DNA from: CAZWZG01 sp964638245
GTDB taxonomy: Bacteria > Pseudomonadota > Alphaproteobacteria > Rhodobacterales > Rhodobacteraceae
Assembly (NCBI GenBank): GCA_964638245.1
Contig: CAZWZG010000030.1
Coordinates: 1 to 25,906, forward strand
Length of the DNA: 25,906 nt
Reading direction: 5' to 3'
Shown here: in pieces, positions 1-6,159 of the stretch
How the letters are laid out: each line of letters begins with the position of its first letter
How positions within the stretch are numbered: position 1 is the first letter of the stretch
Notes under the pieces: model-generated
What the model was told of the DNA's origin: nothing
Database searches by the model: none
What the model saw: the letters and a program-made list of their open reading frames with translations, nothing else
Program-made: the position numbers and the translations under genes

Positions 1-604
1 CTACGCGCTCGATGTGCCGATGTATTTTGTGTACCGCGATGGCAAATACCTTGATGCGCTGGGTCAGTCGTTTCGCGATTTTCTGAAGGGTGAGTTGCCC
101 GCGCTTCCTGGTGAAGTGCCAACGCTCAGCGATTGGGCTGACCATCTGACGACGATTTTCCCCGAAGCACGGATCAAGAAATTCATCGAGATGCGCGGGG
201 CGGATGGCGGCCCGTGGCGTCGGCTTTGCGCGCTCCCAGCCCTTTGGGTCGGGCTGACCTATGATCAGAGGGCCTTGGATGCGGCTTGGGATCTTTGCAA
301 AGACTGGGACGCAGAAACCCGCGAAGGGTTGCGCGTTGCGGCGTCTGTTTCAGGGCTTCAAGGGGAAGCGGGCGGCGTGAAACTGCACGATGTTGCGCGC
401 AAAGTCCTTGAGATCGCCGAAGCAGGGCTTGCCGCGCGGGCACGACCCGGAGCCGGGGGCTTGGTGCCCGATGAAACCCATTTTCTGAACGCCCTCAAAG
501 AAAGCGTTGAGACAGGTCAGGTCCCGGCGGATGAGTTGATCGAAGCCTATGAAGGGCGCTGGGACGGGGATGTCACCAAGGTCTTTGGCGAATACTCTTA
601 TTAG
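1..604 (+). CDS. gshA: Glutamate-cysteine ligase, plant/proteobacterial type, 3' part only
   Basis: This is the C-terminal ~200 residues of gamma-glutamylcysteine synthetase, which joins glutamate and cysteine with ATP in the first step of glutathione synthesis in the cytosol. The frame is already open at base 2 and runs in from outside the window, so the true start is missing; the first internal ATG at 14 is not a start. The stretch KKFIEMRGADGGPWRR followed by LCALPALWVGL is characteristic of the class II (plant-like) enzymes common in alphaproteobacteria, whose full length is about 450 residues. The gene ends TAG at 602-604 and converges on the short minus-strand gene at 611. Family assignment is from recall of the motif. 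Confidence 0.85.
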   Translation, partial: YALDVPMYFVYRDGKYLDALGQSFRDFLKGELPALPGEVPTLSDWADHLTTIFPEARIKKFIEMRGADGGPWRRLCALPALWVGLTYDQRALDAAWDLCKDWDAETREGLRVAASVSGLQGEAGGVKLHDVARKVLEIAEAGLAARARPGAGGLVPDETHFLNALKESVETGQVPADELIEAYEGRWDGDVTKVFGEYSY

Positions 605-610
605 GCAGGC

Positions 611-877
611 CTAGTCGACTTCTGCGCCCAGCACGAACCCCACAACCTTTTCCGCCGGCATTTCGCAAGGCTTCAGTAAGCTGTCGCCACTGGCCAGACG
701 GTAGAGGTTGAAACTGATGTAGTCAGTGCCGCCCAATTCCTCTGCTTCAAGCTTTTGGCTTCGTGCGCAAGCGAACTGGGATTTGGTGACGCGGTAGCGG
801 CGGCCTTGATAGGTGGCGCCGTAGCCGCCGACTGGCATGGCATCGAACTTGTCCAGAAACGCTGGATCGGGCGTCAT
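611..877 (-). CDS. Conserved small protein of unknown function downstream of plsY
   Basis: An 88-residue protein beginning MTPDPAFLDKFDAMPVGGY. The start is set at 877 because that ATG overlaps the plsY stop as ATGA (877-874), the junction style used throughout this operon; a longer reading of the frame would run deep into plsY. Visible features are a YQGRRYRVTKSQ basic segment, an EELGGTDYISFNLYRL segment and a C-terminal KPCEMPAEKVVGFVLG. There is no signal peptide or membrane segment, so it is probably cytosolic. I know of similar short unnamed proteins in Rhodobacteraceae but no function. It is the last gene of the pyrB operon and converges on gshA. Confidence 0.75.
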   Translation of the reverse strand: MTPDPAFLDKFDAMPVGGYGATYQGRRYRVTKSQFACARSQKLEAEELGGTDYISFNLYRLASGDSLLKPCEMPAEKVVGFVLGAEVD

Positions 878-1482
878 TTGCCCTGGCCAATCTTGGGCTC
901 CGTGCCGGTCCTGATGCGAGCGATGTTGGCCGAATGGCGCAGGAAGACCAGCGCGGCAAGGATCGTGATCAGAACGGCCAGATGGAACTGGTTGAAGACC
1001 AGCGCCCATAGGATCGCCAACCCTGCGGACGCCAACGCACCGAGGCTGGAAATACGGGTGATCGCCGCGGCCACGAGCCAGGTTGCACAGGACAGGATGC
1101 CGGTCAGGGGGTGCAAGGCCAGAAGCGCACCTAGAAAGGTCGCGACGCCCTTGCCGCCTTTGAAACCCAAGTAAATCGGGTAGAGGTGGCCCAGAAAGGC
1201 GGCCAATGCGGCGACCTGTGCGGCGTCTTCTCCGTAAAGTGCGCGTGCCACCAGAATGGCGATCGCTGCTTTGGCTGCATCAAGAACCAGCGTCAGTGCA
1301 GCGGCGGGCTTGCTTCCCGTGCGCAGCACATTGGTGGCCCCGATATTGCCTGATCCCACGTTGCGCAGATTGCCCAACCCGAAAAGCCGCGCCATGACCA
1401 TGCCAAAGGGAACCGAACCAAGAAGGTAGGCAGCAATCGCGACGAGCGCGAGCGTTTCAAATGGCGTCGTAAACTGGGGCAT
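874..1482 (-). CDS. plsY: Acyl-phosphate:glycerol-3-phosphate acyltransferase PlsY
   Basis: A 202-residue inner-membrane enzyme that transfers the acyl group of acyl-phosphate to glycerol-3-phosphate, giving lysophosphatidic acid for phospholipid synthesis. It shows the family's three signatures: N-terminal GSVPFGMVMARLFG followed by VGSGNIGATNV, the GFKGGKGVAT glycine loop, and the C-terminal HSANIARIRTGTEPKIG. Several hydrophobic helices alternate with these cytoplasmic loops, and the length is normal. The start codon at 1482 overlaps the last base of the pyrC' stop (TAATG), indicating translational coupling. Gene order pyrC-plsY is common in alphaproteobacteria. Confidence 0.95.
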   Translation of the reverse strand: MPQFTTPFETLALVAIAAYLLGSVPFGMVMARLFGLGNLRNVGSGNIGATNVLRTGSKPAAALTLVLDAAKAAIAILVARALYGEDAAQVAALAAFLGHLYPIYLGFKGGKGVATFLGALLALHPLTGILSCATWLVAAAITRISSLGALASAGLAILWALVFNQFHLAVLITILAALVFLRHSANIARIRTGTEPKIGQGK

Positions 1483-2756
1483 TATCCCTCGAAAACCCGT
1501 TCCCCGGCGACCCAGGTGCCTCGGACCTTACCCTGAAGGCGGGCGCCGTCGAAGGGCGTATTCTTGGACTTCGATTTAAGTGTGAACCGATCCAGCACGA
1601 AAGGGGCGTCAGGGTCAAAAAGGACAAGATCAGCTGGTGCGCCCGCCTCCAGCCGTCCGCCCGGAAGGCCAAAGCGTTTCGCGGGGTTCAGCGTCATTGC
1701 GCGGATCAGAACCGGAAGGGTGATCGAGCCCGCATGATAGAGCCGCAAAGCCGCTGGAAGGAGGGTCTCCAGCCCGACCGCGCCGCTTGCGGCTTCCTCA
1801 AAGGGAAGGCGTTTGGACTCTTCGTCCTGCGGCGTATGCATCGAAGACAGGATGTCGATCGTGCCATCTGCAAGGCCCTGTACGACGGCTAGGCGATCGT
1901 CTTCGTCGCGGAGCGGCGGTTTGACTTTGAAGAAGGTGCGGTAATCTCCCACGTCCAGCGCGTTCAACGTCACATGGTGGACAGAAACCCCTGCCGTCAC
2001 ATTCAGCCCCGCGGCTTTGGCGGCTGCGAGCCGATCAAGGGCCGTCGCCGTTGTGATCTGGTCGGCGTGATAGGCCGCGCCTGTCATCTCGACGAGGGCC
2101 AGATCACGCTCCAGCCCCATACGCTCGGCGAGTGGTGAAACCGCAGGCAGACCGCGCAAGCTTGCAAATCCGCCTGACGTGACCACGGCGCCGTCTGAAA
2201 GGCCCGGATCCTGTGGGTGGCCGATCACCAGCACGCCGCGTTCGCGGGCATAGGTCAGGCACCGCGCCATGACCTTGGGGTTCGACACGACGCTGTCACC
2301 ATCTGTGAAGGCGAGCGCGCCAGCATCTTTGAGAAAGCCGATTTCGACCATCTCGCGCCCTTCGCGCCCCTTGGTCAAAGCCGCCATCGGGCGCACGTGG
2401 ACTGGCGCGCCTTCGTCCGCGCGGCGGCGGACGTATTCAAGGGTTTCGGGCGTGTCGATGGCGGGCAAGGTGTCGGGGCGGGTGACCATGGTGGTGACAC
2501 CACCTGCCGCCGCCGCCGCACCCGCACTTCGAAAGCTTTCCTTGTGACGTTCGCCGGGTTCGGAAACCTTGACCCCGATGTCAATCAACCCTGGCGCCAG
2601 GCAAGCACCAGCGCAGTCGATCACATGTGCGCCCAGATCCGGGTTTCCGCTCCAGACAACCTCGGTGATCACGCCATCCTGAATGCTGAGAGCGCCAAGG
2701 GCGTCTTCCTCAGTCGCCGGATCGATGAGGCGCGCGTTGGTGAACGTGGTTTTCAT
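1482..2756 (-). CDS. Dihydroorotase-like protein lacking metal ligands (PyrC'-type, probably non-catalytic)
   Basis: A 424-residue amidohydrolase-fold protein of the type I dihydroorotase family. True enzymes carry a D-x-H-x-H-x-R signature after the first strand; here residues 59-66 read DIGVKVSE, so both metal-binding histidines and the substrate arginine are replaced (G61, K63, S65). The usual MPNT is RPDT, and the late ATDHAPH motif reads SSMHTPQ (303-310), losing the catalytic aspartate (M306) and final histidine (Q310). H180 and H260/H261 remain. Such inactive PyrC' (PyrX) proteins in Pseudomonas assemble with aspartate carbamoyltransferase. The gene lies in the pyrB operon, three genes after pyrB, overlapping its upstream neighbour by ATGA. 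Automated annotation would call it pyrC; I infer a structural or regulatory role. Confidence 0.85.
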   Translation of the reverse strand: MKTTFTNARLIDPATEEDALGALSIQDGVITEVVWSGNPDLGAHVIDCAGACLAPGLIDIGVKVSEPGERHKESFRSAGAAAAAGGVTTMVTRPDTLPAIDTPETLEYVRRRADEGAPVHVRPMAALTKGREGREMVEIGFLKDAGALAFTDGDSVVSNPKVMARCLTYARERGVLVIGHPQDPGLSDGAVVTSGGFASLRGLPAVSPLAERMGLERDLALVEMTGAAYHADQITTATALDRLAAAKAAGLNVTAGVSVHHVTLNALDVGDYRTFFKVKPPLRDEDDRLAVVQGLADGTIDILSSMHTPQDEESKRLPFEEAASGAVGLETLLPAALRLYHAGSITLPVLIRAMTLNPAKRFGLPGGRLEAGAPADLVLFDPDAPFVLDRFTLKSKSKNTPFDGARLQGKVRGTWVAGERVFEG

Positions 2757-3319
2757 AAGTCGCCCCGTTGGATCTTGCGGATCAGGTGATAGACCTCTTC
2801 GCCATCCGCAATGTTGTCAAACCCGATCTTGTCGGTGGTCTTGTCGCCATCGCTGTCCCGACCCATGCGAACGTGAAACTTCACACTGTCGACGCCACGC
2901 CCTTGTGTGATTTCAAGCGGGTCTTCCGGCCTGATCACGTAGATTTCCATGGTCCGCGTGAAAAGCTTTTTGGCGATGTAGGCGCGCTTGTTCGAAAGTG
3001 CATAGCGCACGTTTCGGGCAGCCCATGGACCGGCGAGCCATGGGCCGAGCACAAGTCCTGTTCCGATGGCCGCAAAAGGGATCGAGAAGAAGAACAGGAA
3101 AATGCGTCCGCCTAGTTCGCCGATGCCATCCTGCTCGATTTCAATCCCAAAGATGCTGGCGATCATCAGGCCCCAACCCGCCAGGAAGAACGGCATACCG
3201 AAGGCCGATAGGAACAAACCGCCCCAACCAGGCCGTACGCCGCGCACTGGTTTGCCCTGCCACAGCAATTTCTCGCCCGGCTCAAAATAGGCGTCCCAAG
3301 TTGAATACGCGTCGCTCAT
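2753..3319 (-). CDS. Membrane protein with PH-like domain, second of a tandem pair
   Basis: A 188-residue protein beginning MSDAYSTWDAYFEPGEKLLW. I chose the ATG at 3319 because it overlaps the preceding stop (ATGA, 3319-3316); an ATG five codons upstream is possible but less likely. The order is an N-terminal GEKLLWQGKPVRG motif, two hydrophobic segments (about residues 30-55 and 70-95), then a cytosolic part with YALSNKRAYIA and a terminal GFDNIADGEEVYHLIRKI. The 'E-LLW-G-P' opening and 'T/S-x-R' strand are seen in bacterial PH-domain membrane proteins. It resembles the gene just upstream and is probably a paralogue. Its function is unknown; position between pyrB and pyrC' is shared, as I recall, by related genomes. 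Confidence 0.8.
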   Translation of the reverse strand: MSDAYSTWDAYFEPGEKLLWQGKPVRGVRPGWGGLFLSAFGMPFFLAGWGLMIASIFGIEIEQDGIGELGGRIFLFFFSIPFAAIGTGLVLGPWLAGPWAARNVRYALSNKRAYIAKKLFTRTMEIYVIRPEDPLEITQGRGVDSVKFHVRMGRDSDGDKTTDKIGFDNIADGEEVYHLIRKIQRGDL

Positions 3320-3768
3320 CGGGAGCGCCTCCACGCATCAGTCGCAAGCTCGAGGACGGCTTGTGGGTCATCCAGTGACTCAAACCGCACTCTTGGGATC
3401 CCGTCGAAGGTGATCGCGCTCCCGTGCATTTCGGGTGCGGGTTGCGGGCCATGGCGCATACTGCGCGTCTCGTTTTGGCCATGGAGGATGATCGCGCGCT
3501 GGCTGGTGAGGACATAAGTCGTGTGCTGGCGACGGCGCCAGTCGCGCAGGGCAAAAACCGGAAGGATAAGGGACAGAAGCGCCGGGATCGTCGTGGCTGC
3601 CGTTTGGCTGGCGTCTAGCGCGAAGTACACCCAGGCAATTGCGGGCAATCCAAACAGGATGATGGTCCATACCGTCTGCCCGCGTCCGATGAAACCACGG
3701 GTCGGGATGCCAGACCAAAGAAGCGTTTCCCCGTCGGCCAGCGTGACGCCTGCCGGAAGGGCTGTCAT
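3316..3768 (-). CDS. Membrane protein with PH-like domain, first of a tandem pair
   Basis: A 150-residue protein translationally coupled to pyrB (ATG at 3768 overlaps the pyrB stop). It opens with GETLLWSGIPTRG, matching the motif of the following gene, then has two closely spaced hydrophobic helices (about residues 33-68, ending LRDWRRR on the cytosolic side). A PH-like core follows, with TTYVLTSQRAIIL and ITFDGIPRVRFESLDDPQAVLEL. I recognise the general bacterial PH-like membrane architecture but no specific family or function. Being locked between ATCase and the PyrC' homologue by 4-nt overlaps on both sides suggests co-regulation with pyrimidine synthesis rather than proven involvement. 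Confidence 0.8.
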   Translation of the reverse strand: MTALPAGVTLADGETLLWSGIPTRGFIGRGQTVWTIILFGLPAIAWVYFALDASQTAATTIPALLSLILPVFALRDWRRRQHTTYVLTSQRAIILHGQNETRSMRHGPQPAPEMHGSAITFDGIPRVRFESLDDPQAVLELATDAWRRSR

Positions 3769-4697
3769 GCCGCAACTCGGTTTTGCATGAGCAGGTCCAT
3801 CGCGGCCATCCGCACCGCCACGCCCATTTCGACCTGTTCCTGAATGACCGAGCGCGTCAGGTCGTCTGCAATGGTTCCGTCGATTTCGACGCCTCGGTTC
3901 ATTGGACCCGGGTGCATGACAATCGCGTCAGGTTTGGCCAGGGCAAGCTTGGCCGTGTCGAGCCCGAAACGGTGATAGTATTCGCGCGCCGACGGGATGA
4001 ATGCGCCGTCCATACGCTCTTTTTGAAGACGCAACATCATGATGACGTCAGCGTCTTTCAGGCCTTCTTCCATGTCATGGTAGACCTCGACGCCCCAGTC
4101 CGCAGCGCCCGATGGGATTAGGGTCGGCGGCCCGACCAGCCGGAGACGGTTTTCCATACGTCCCAGAAGGTGGATGTTTGAGCGCGCCACACGACTATGG
4201 GCAATGTCGCCGCAAATCGCGATCACGAGGCGATGCAGGCGACCCTTAGCCCGACGGATGGTCAACGCATCAAGGAGCGCTTGGGTCGGATGCTCGTGCC
4301 GTCCATCACCAGCGTTCAGAACCGCGCAATTCACCTTCTGTGCCAGAAGCGACACCGCTCCGGAATGGGGGTGGCGCACGACAAGAAGATCCGGGTGCAT
4401 TGCGTTCAGCGTCAGCGCGGTATCGATCAGCGTTTCGCCTTTTTTGATCGAGCTGGCCTGCATCGTCATGTTCATAACGTCCGCGCCCAGCCGCTTGCCC
4501 GCGATCTCAAAGCTGGCCTGCGTTCGGGTGGAGGCTTCAAAGAACATGTTGATCTGGGTTTTGCCTGCCAGCGCGTTCGCGTGCTTGCTGTCGGACCGGT
4601 TCAGATCGACGTATTGTTCGGAACGATCAAGAATGGCGGTAATGGCGGCTGGATCGAGGCCCTCGATCCCAAGAAGATGTCGCTCGCGGAATGCCAT
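3765..4697 (-). CDS. pyrB: Aspartate carbamoyltransferase catalytic subunit
   Basis: ATCase condenses carbamoyl phosphate with aspartate, the committed step of pyrimidine synthesis. The 310-residue protein has the carbamoyl-phosphate site FFEASTRTQASFE, the HPHSGA and GDGRHEHPTQALLDALT motifs and the C-terminal HPGPMNRGVEI loop, so it looks fully active. The start at 4697 (MAFRERHLLG) is preferred over an in-frame ATG 19 codons upstream, because AAGGAGGG (4715-4708) sits ten bases before it and a promoter overlaps the upstream option. No pyrI regulatory subunit is present; the neighbouring inactive dihydroorotase suggests a pseudomonad-like PyrB-PyrC' complex. First gene of a six-gene operon. 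Confidence 0.97.
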   Translation of the reverse strand: MAFRERHLLGIEGLDPAAITAILDRSEQYVDLNRSDSKHANALAGKTQINMFFEASTRTQASFEIAGKRLGADVMNMTMQASSIKKGETLIDTALTLNAMHPDLLVVRHPHSGAVSLLAQKVNCAVLNAGDGRHEHPTQALLDALTIRRAKGRLHRLVIAICGDIAHSRVARSNIHLLGRMENRLRLVGPPTLIPSGAADWGVEVYHDMEEGLKDADVIMMLRLQKERMDGAFIPSAREYYHRFGLDTAKLALAKPDAIVMHPGPMNRGVEIDGTIADDLTRSVIQEQVEMGVAVRMAAMDLLMQNRVAA

Positions 4698-4725
4698 CTG
4701 GCAAACGCCCTCCTTATTTTCACGG

Positions 4726-4754
4726 TGTATAGGAAGGTCATGAGACGCGCACAA
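4726..4754 (-). promoter_or_regulatory. Predicted sigma-70-type promoter of the pyrB operon
   Basis: Read on the minus strand, TTGTGC (4754-4749) and TATACA (4731-4726) are separated by exactly 17 bases. They lie 29 bases above the pyrB ATG with the AAGGAGGG ribosome site between. The -10 matches consensus at four or five positions; the -35 is moderate. It would make a short leader of about 20-25 bases, leaving no room for a long attenuator leader. Confidence 0.55.
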
Positions 4755-4765
4755 GGTTTACCTTG
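4752..4765. promoter_or_regulatory. Perfect inverted repeat, possible operator between pyrB and the UDG gene
   Basis: CAAGGT-TT-ACCTTG is a perfect 6-2-6 dyad. It overlaps the first bases of the predicted pyrB -35 hexamer and lies 27 bases before the divergent uracil-DNA glycosylase start, a good position for a repressor. No regulator gene is adjacent, and a 14-base dyad can occur by chance. Confidence 0.3.
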
Positions 4766-4792
4766 CCGGGGCGTCGGCCTAGCTTGTCGCCC

Positions 4793-5554
4793 ATGACGGA
4801 TCGGGCTCATTGGGACGCGTTGGCGTGGCAGGTCGAACTCGGCGCGACCGAGGCGATTGGCGACGTGCCGGTCGACAGGTTTGCGATCGAGGCACCGGCA
4901 AAGGCCGCGGCACCTGCTATCGTAGACGCTCCGCCCAAAGCGCCCGCGCAAGATCATGTTCAAACCGCAAGAACGCTGGCCGAGGGGGCGGGTACGCTCG
5001 ATGCATTGCGCGAGGCGATGTCCGGTTTTGACGGCTGTGAACTGAAGAAAGGTGCCAAGTCGCTGGTGTTTTCGGATGGTGCACCGGCGGCGCGGGTCAT
5101 GATCGTGGGCGAAGCGCCGGGTCGGGACGAGGATATTCAAGGCAAACCGTTTGTTGGTCGCGCCGGTCAGCTATTGGACGCGATGTTGGCGGCCATCGGG
5201 ATGAGCCGGACCGACCCTGGGCCGGAAACCGGCGTGTACATTACAAACGTCCTGCCTTGGCGCCCGCCGCAGAATCGCGACCCAAAGCCCGTAGAAATCG
5301 CGATGATGATGCCGTTCGTGCAGCGCCATATCGAGCTTGCGGACCCCGACATCCTGATCGCGATGGGCAATATCTCTTGCTCGGCTCTGCTTGGGAAACG
5401 CGGCATCACTCGGCTGCGCGGCCAGTGGAGTTCAGCCTTTGACAAACCGGTCCTACCGATGTTCCACCCCGCGTATCTTTTGCGCCAGCCAAGCGCGAAA
5501 CGCGAGGCTTGGGCCGATTTATTGAGCCTGAAGGCTCGACTATCCGATGACTGA
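4793..5554 (+). CDS. Uracil-DNA glycosylase, family-4-like, without the Fe-S cysteines
   Basis: A 253-residue DNA-repair enzyme that would remove uracil from DNA. It carries the family 4 motifs GEAPGRDEDIQGKPFVGRAG (106-125, catalytic motif 1), ITNVLPWRPPQNRDP (150-164) and HPAYLLR (225-231, motif 2). The N-terminal ~75 residues are low-complexity and Ala/Pro-rich. Classical family 4 enzymes bind a 4Fe-4S cluster through four cysteines; only C82 matches, while W156 and Met at 172-173 occupy two expected positions, and C196 is the only other cysteine. I place the start at 4793 (MTDRAHWDAL); an alternative non-ATG start 30 bases upstream is unlikely. It is divergent from pyrB and overlaps moaB by 8 bases. 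Confidence 0.88.
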   Translation: MTDRAHWDALAWQVELGATEAIGDVPVDRFAIEAPAKAAAPAIVDAPPKAPAQDHVQTARTLAEGAGTLDALREAMSGFDGCELKKGAKSLVFSDGAPAARVMIVGEAPGRDEDIQGKPFVGRAGQLLDAMLAAIGMSRTDPGPETGVYITNVLPWRPPQNRDPKPVEIAMMMPFVQRHIELADPDILIAMGNISCSALLGKRGITRLRGQWSSAFDKPVLPMFHPAYLLRQPSAKREAWADLLSLKARLSDD

Positions 5555-6077
5555 TCGCGACTTCATTCCCGTCTGCATTGCGGTCCTGACCCTGTCGGAC
5601 ACGCGCACTTTAGAGGACGACAAATCCGGGCGCGTGCTGGTTGAGCGGATCGAGGCCGCAGGGCATCATCTGGCGGCCCGGGATATCTTGCCCGATGATC
5701 GCGCGACAATTGCCAACAAGCTTCGTGAATGGTGCGCAGACCCGAACATCGACGTGATCATTTCCACGGGCGGGACCGGCCTGACGGGGCGCGATGTGAC
5801 CGTGGAGGCGCATCGGGACGTCTATGAAAAGGAAATCGACGCGTTTTCGACGCTGTTCACGCATATCTCTTTCGCCAAGATCGGGACCAGTGCGGTCCAA
5901 TCACGTGCTTGCGGTGGCGTTGCCAATGGAACCTACCTTTTTGCGCTGCCGGGATCACCGGGGGCGTGCAAGGACGGATGGGACGAAATCTTGTCGAAAC
6001 AACTCGATTTCAGGCACATGCCGTGCAACTTCGTCGAGATATTTCCACGCTTGGACGAAAACTCGCGACGGAAGTAA
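5547..6077 (+). CDS. moaB: Molybdenum cofactor biosynthesis protein MoaB
   Basis: A 176-residue protein of the MoaB/Mog fold, which binds molybdopterin and is involved in its adenylylation before metal insertion. Diagnostic stretches are IAVLTLSDTRTLEDDKSG at the N-terminus, the ISTGGTGLTGRDVTVEA loop (about residues 73-90) and the FALPGSPGACKDGWDEI segment. Length is normal for MoaB, and it lacks the extra domains of MoeA. The ATG at 5547 lies inside the end of the uracil-DNA glycosylase gene (8-base overlap, different frame), so the two are probably co-translated. The other Mo-cofactor genes of the window lie 13 kb downstream. Confidence 0.93.
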   Translation: MTDRDFIPVCIAVLTLSDTRTLEDDKSGRVLVERIEAAGHHLAARDILPDDRATIANKLREWCADPNIDVIISTGGTGLTGRDVTVEAHRDVYEKEIDAFSTLFTHISFAKIGTSAVQSRACGGVANGTYLFALPGSPGACKDGWDEILSKQLDFRHMPCNFVEIFPRLDENSRRK

Positions 6078-6090
6078 CACGCTCGTGCGT

Positions 6091-6122
6091 ACCATGAGTG
6101 TTTTGCAAAACCCGTTCATGGT
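6091..6122. promoter_or_regulatory. Nested dyad in the RND efflux promoter region, candidate operator
   Basis: ACCATGA (6091-6097) and TCATGGT (6116-6122) form a perfect 7-base inverted repeat around a 12-base perfect palindrome GTTTTGCAAAAC (6100-6111); the two centres differ by one base. It occupies most of the 82-base gap between moaB and the efflux adaptor gene. TATTTT at 6124-6129 could act as a -10 element, with TTTTGC 17 bases upstream as a weak -35, so the palindrome would cover the -35. No run of T follows, so it is not a typical terminator. No local repressor gene accompanies it. Confidence 0.4.
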
Positions 6123-6159
6123 CTATTTTCAAGATCATAGCGGCATTTAGGATAGATTT

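Noticed and set aside
1482..2756. pyrC' as a decaying pseudogene
   Set aside because: Full length, no frameshift or stop, overlapping starts and stops kept, and substitutions concentrated at catalytic sites, which points to a retained non-catalytic role.
4694..4754. Longer pyrB start at 4754
   Set aside because: The extra 19 codons cover the predicted promoter and the ribosome site; the ATG at 4697 has a near-perfect Shine-Dalgarno and the family N-terminus.
6091..6122. Rho-independent terminator after moaB
   Set aside because: The hairpin stem is AT-containing with a large loop and no T-run follows; position better suits an operator.
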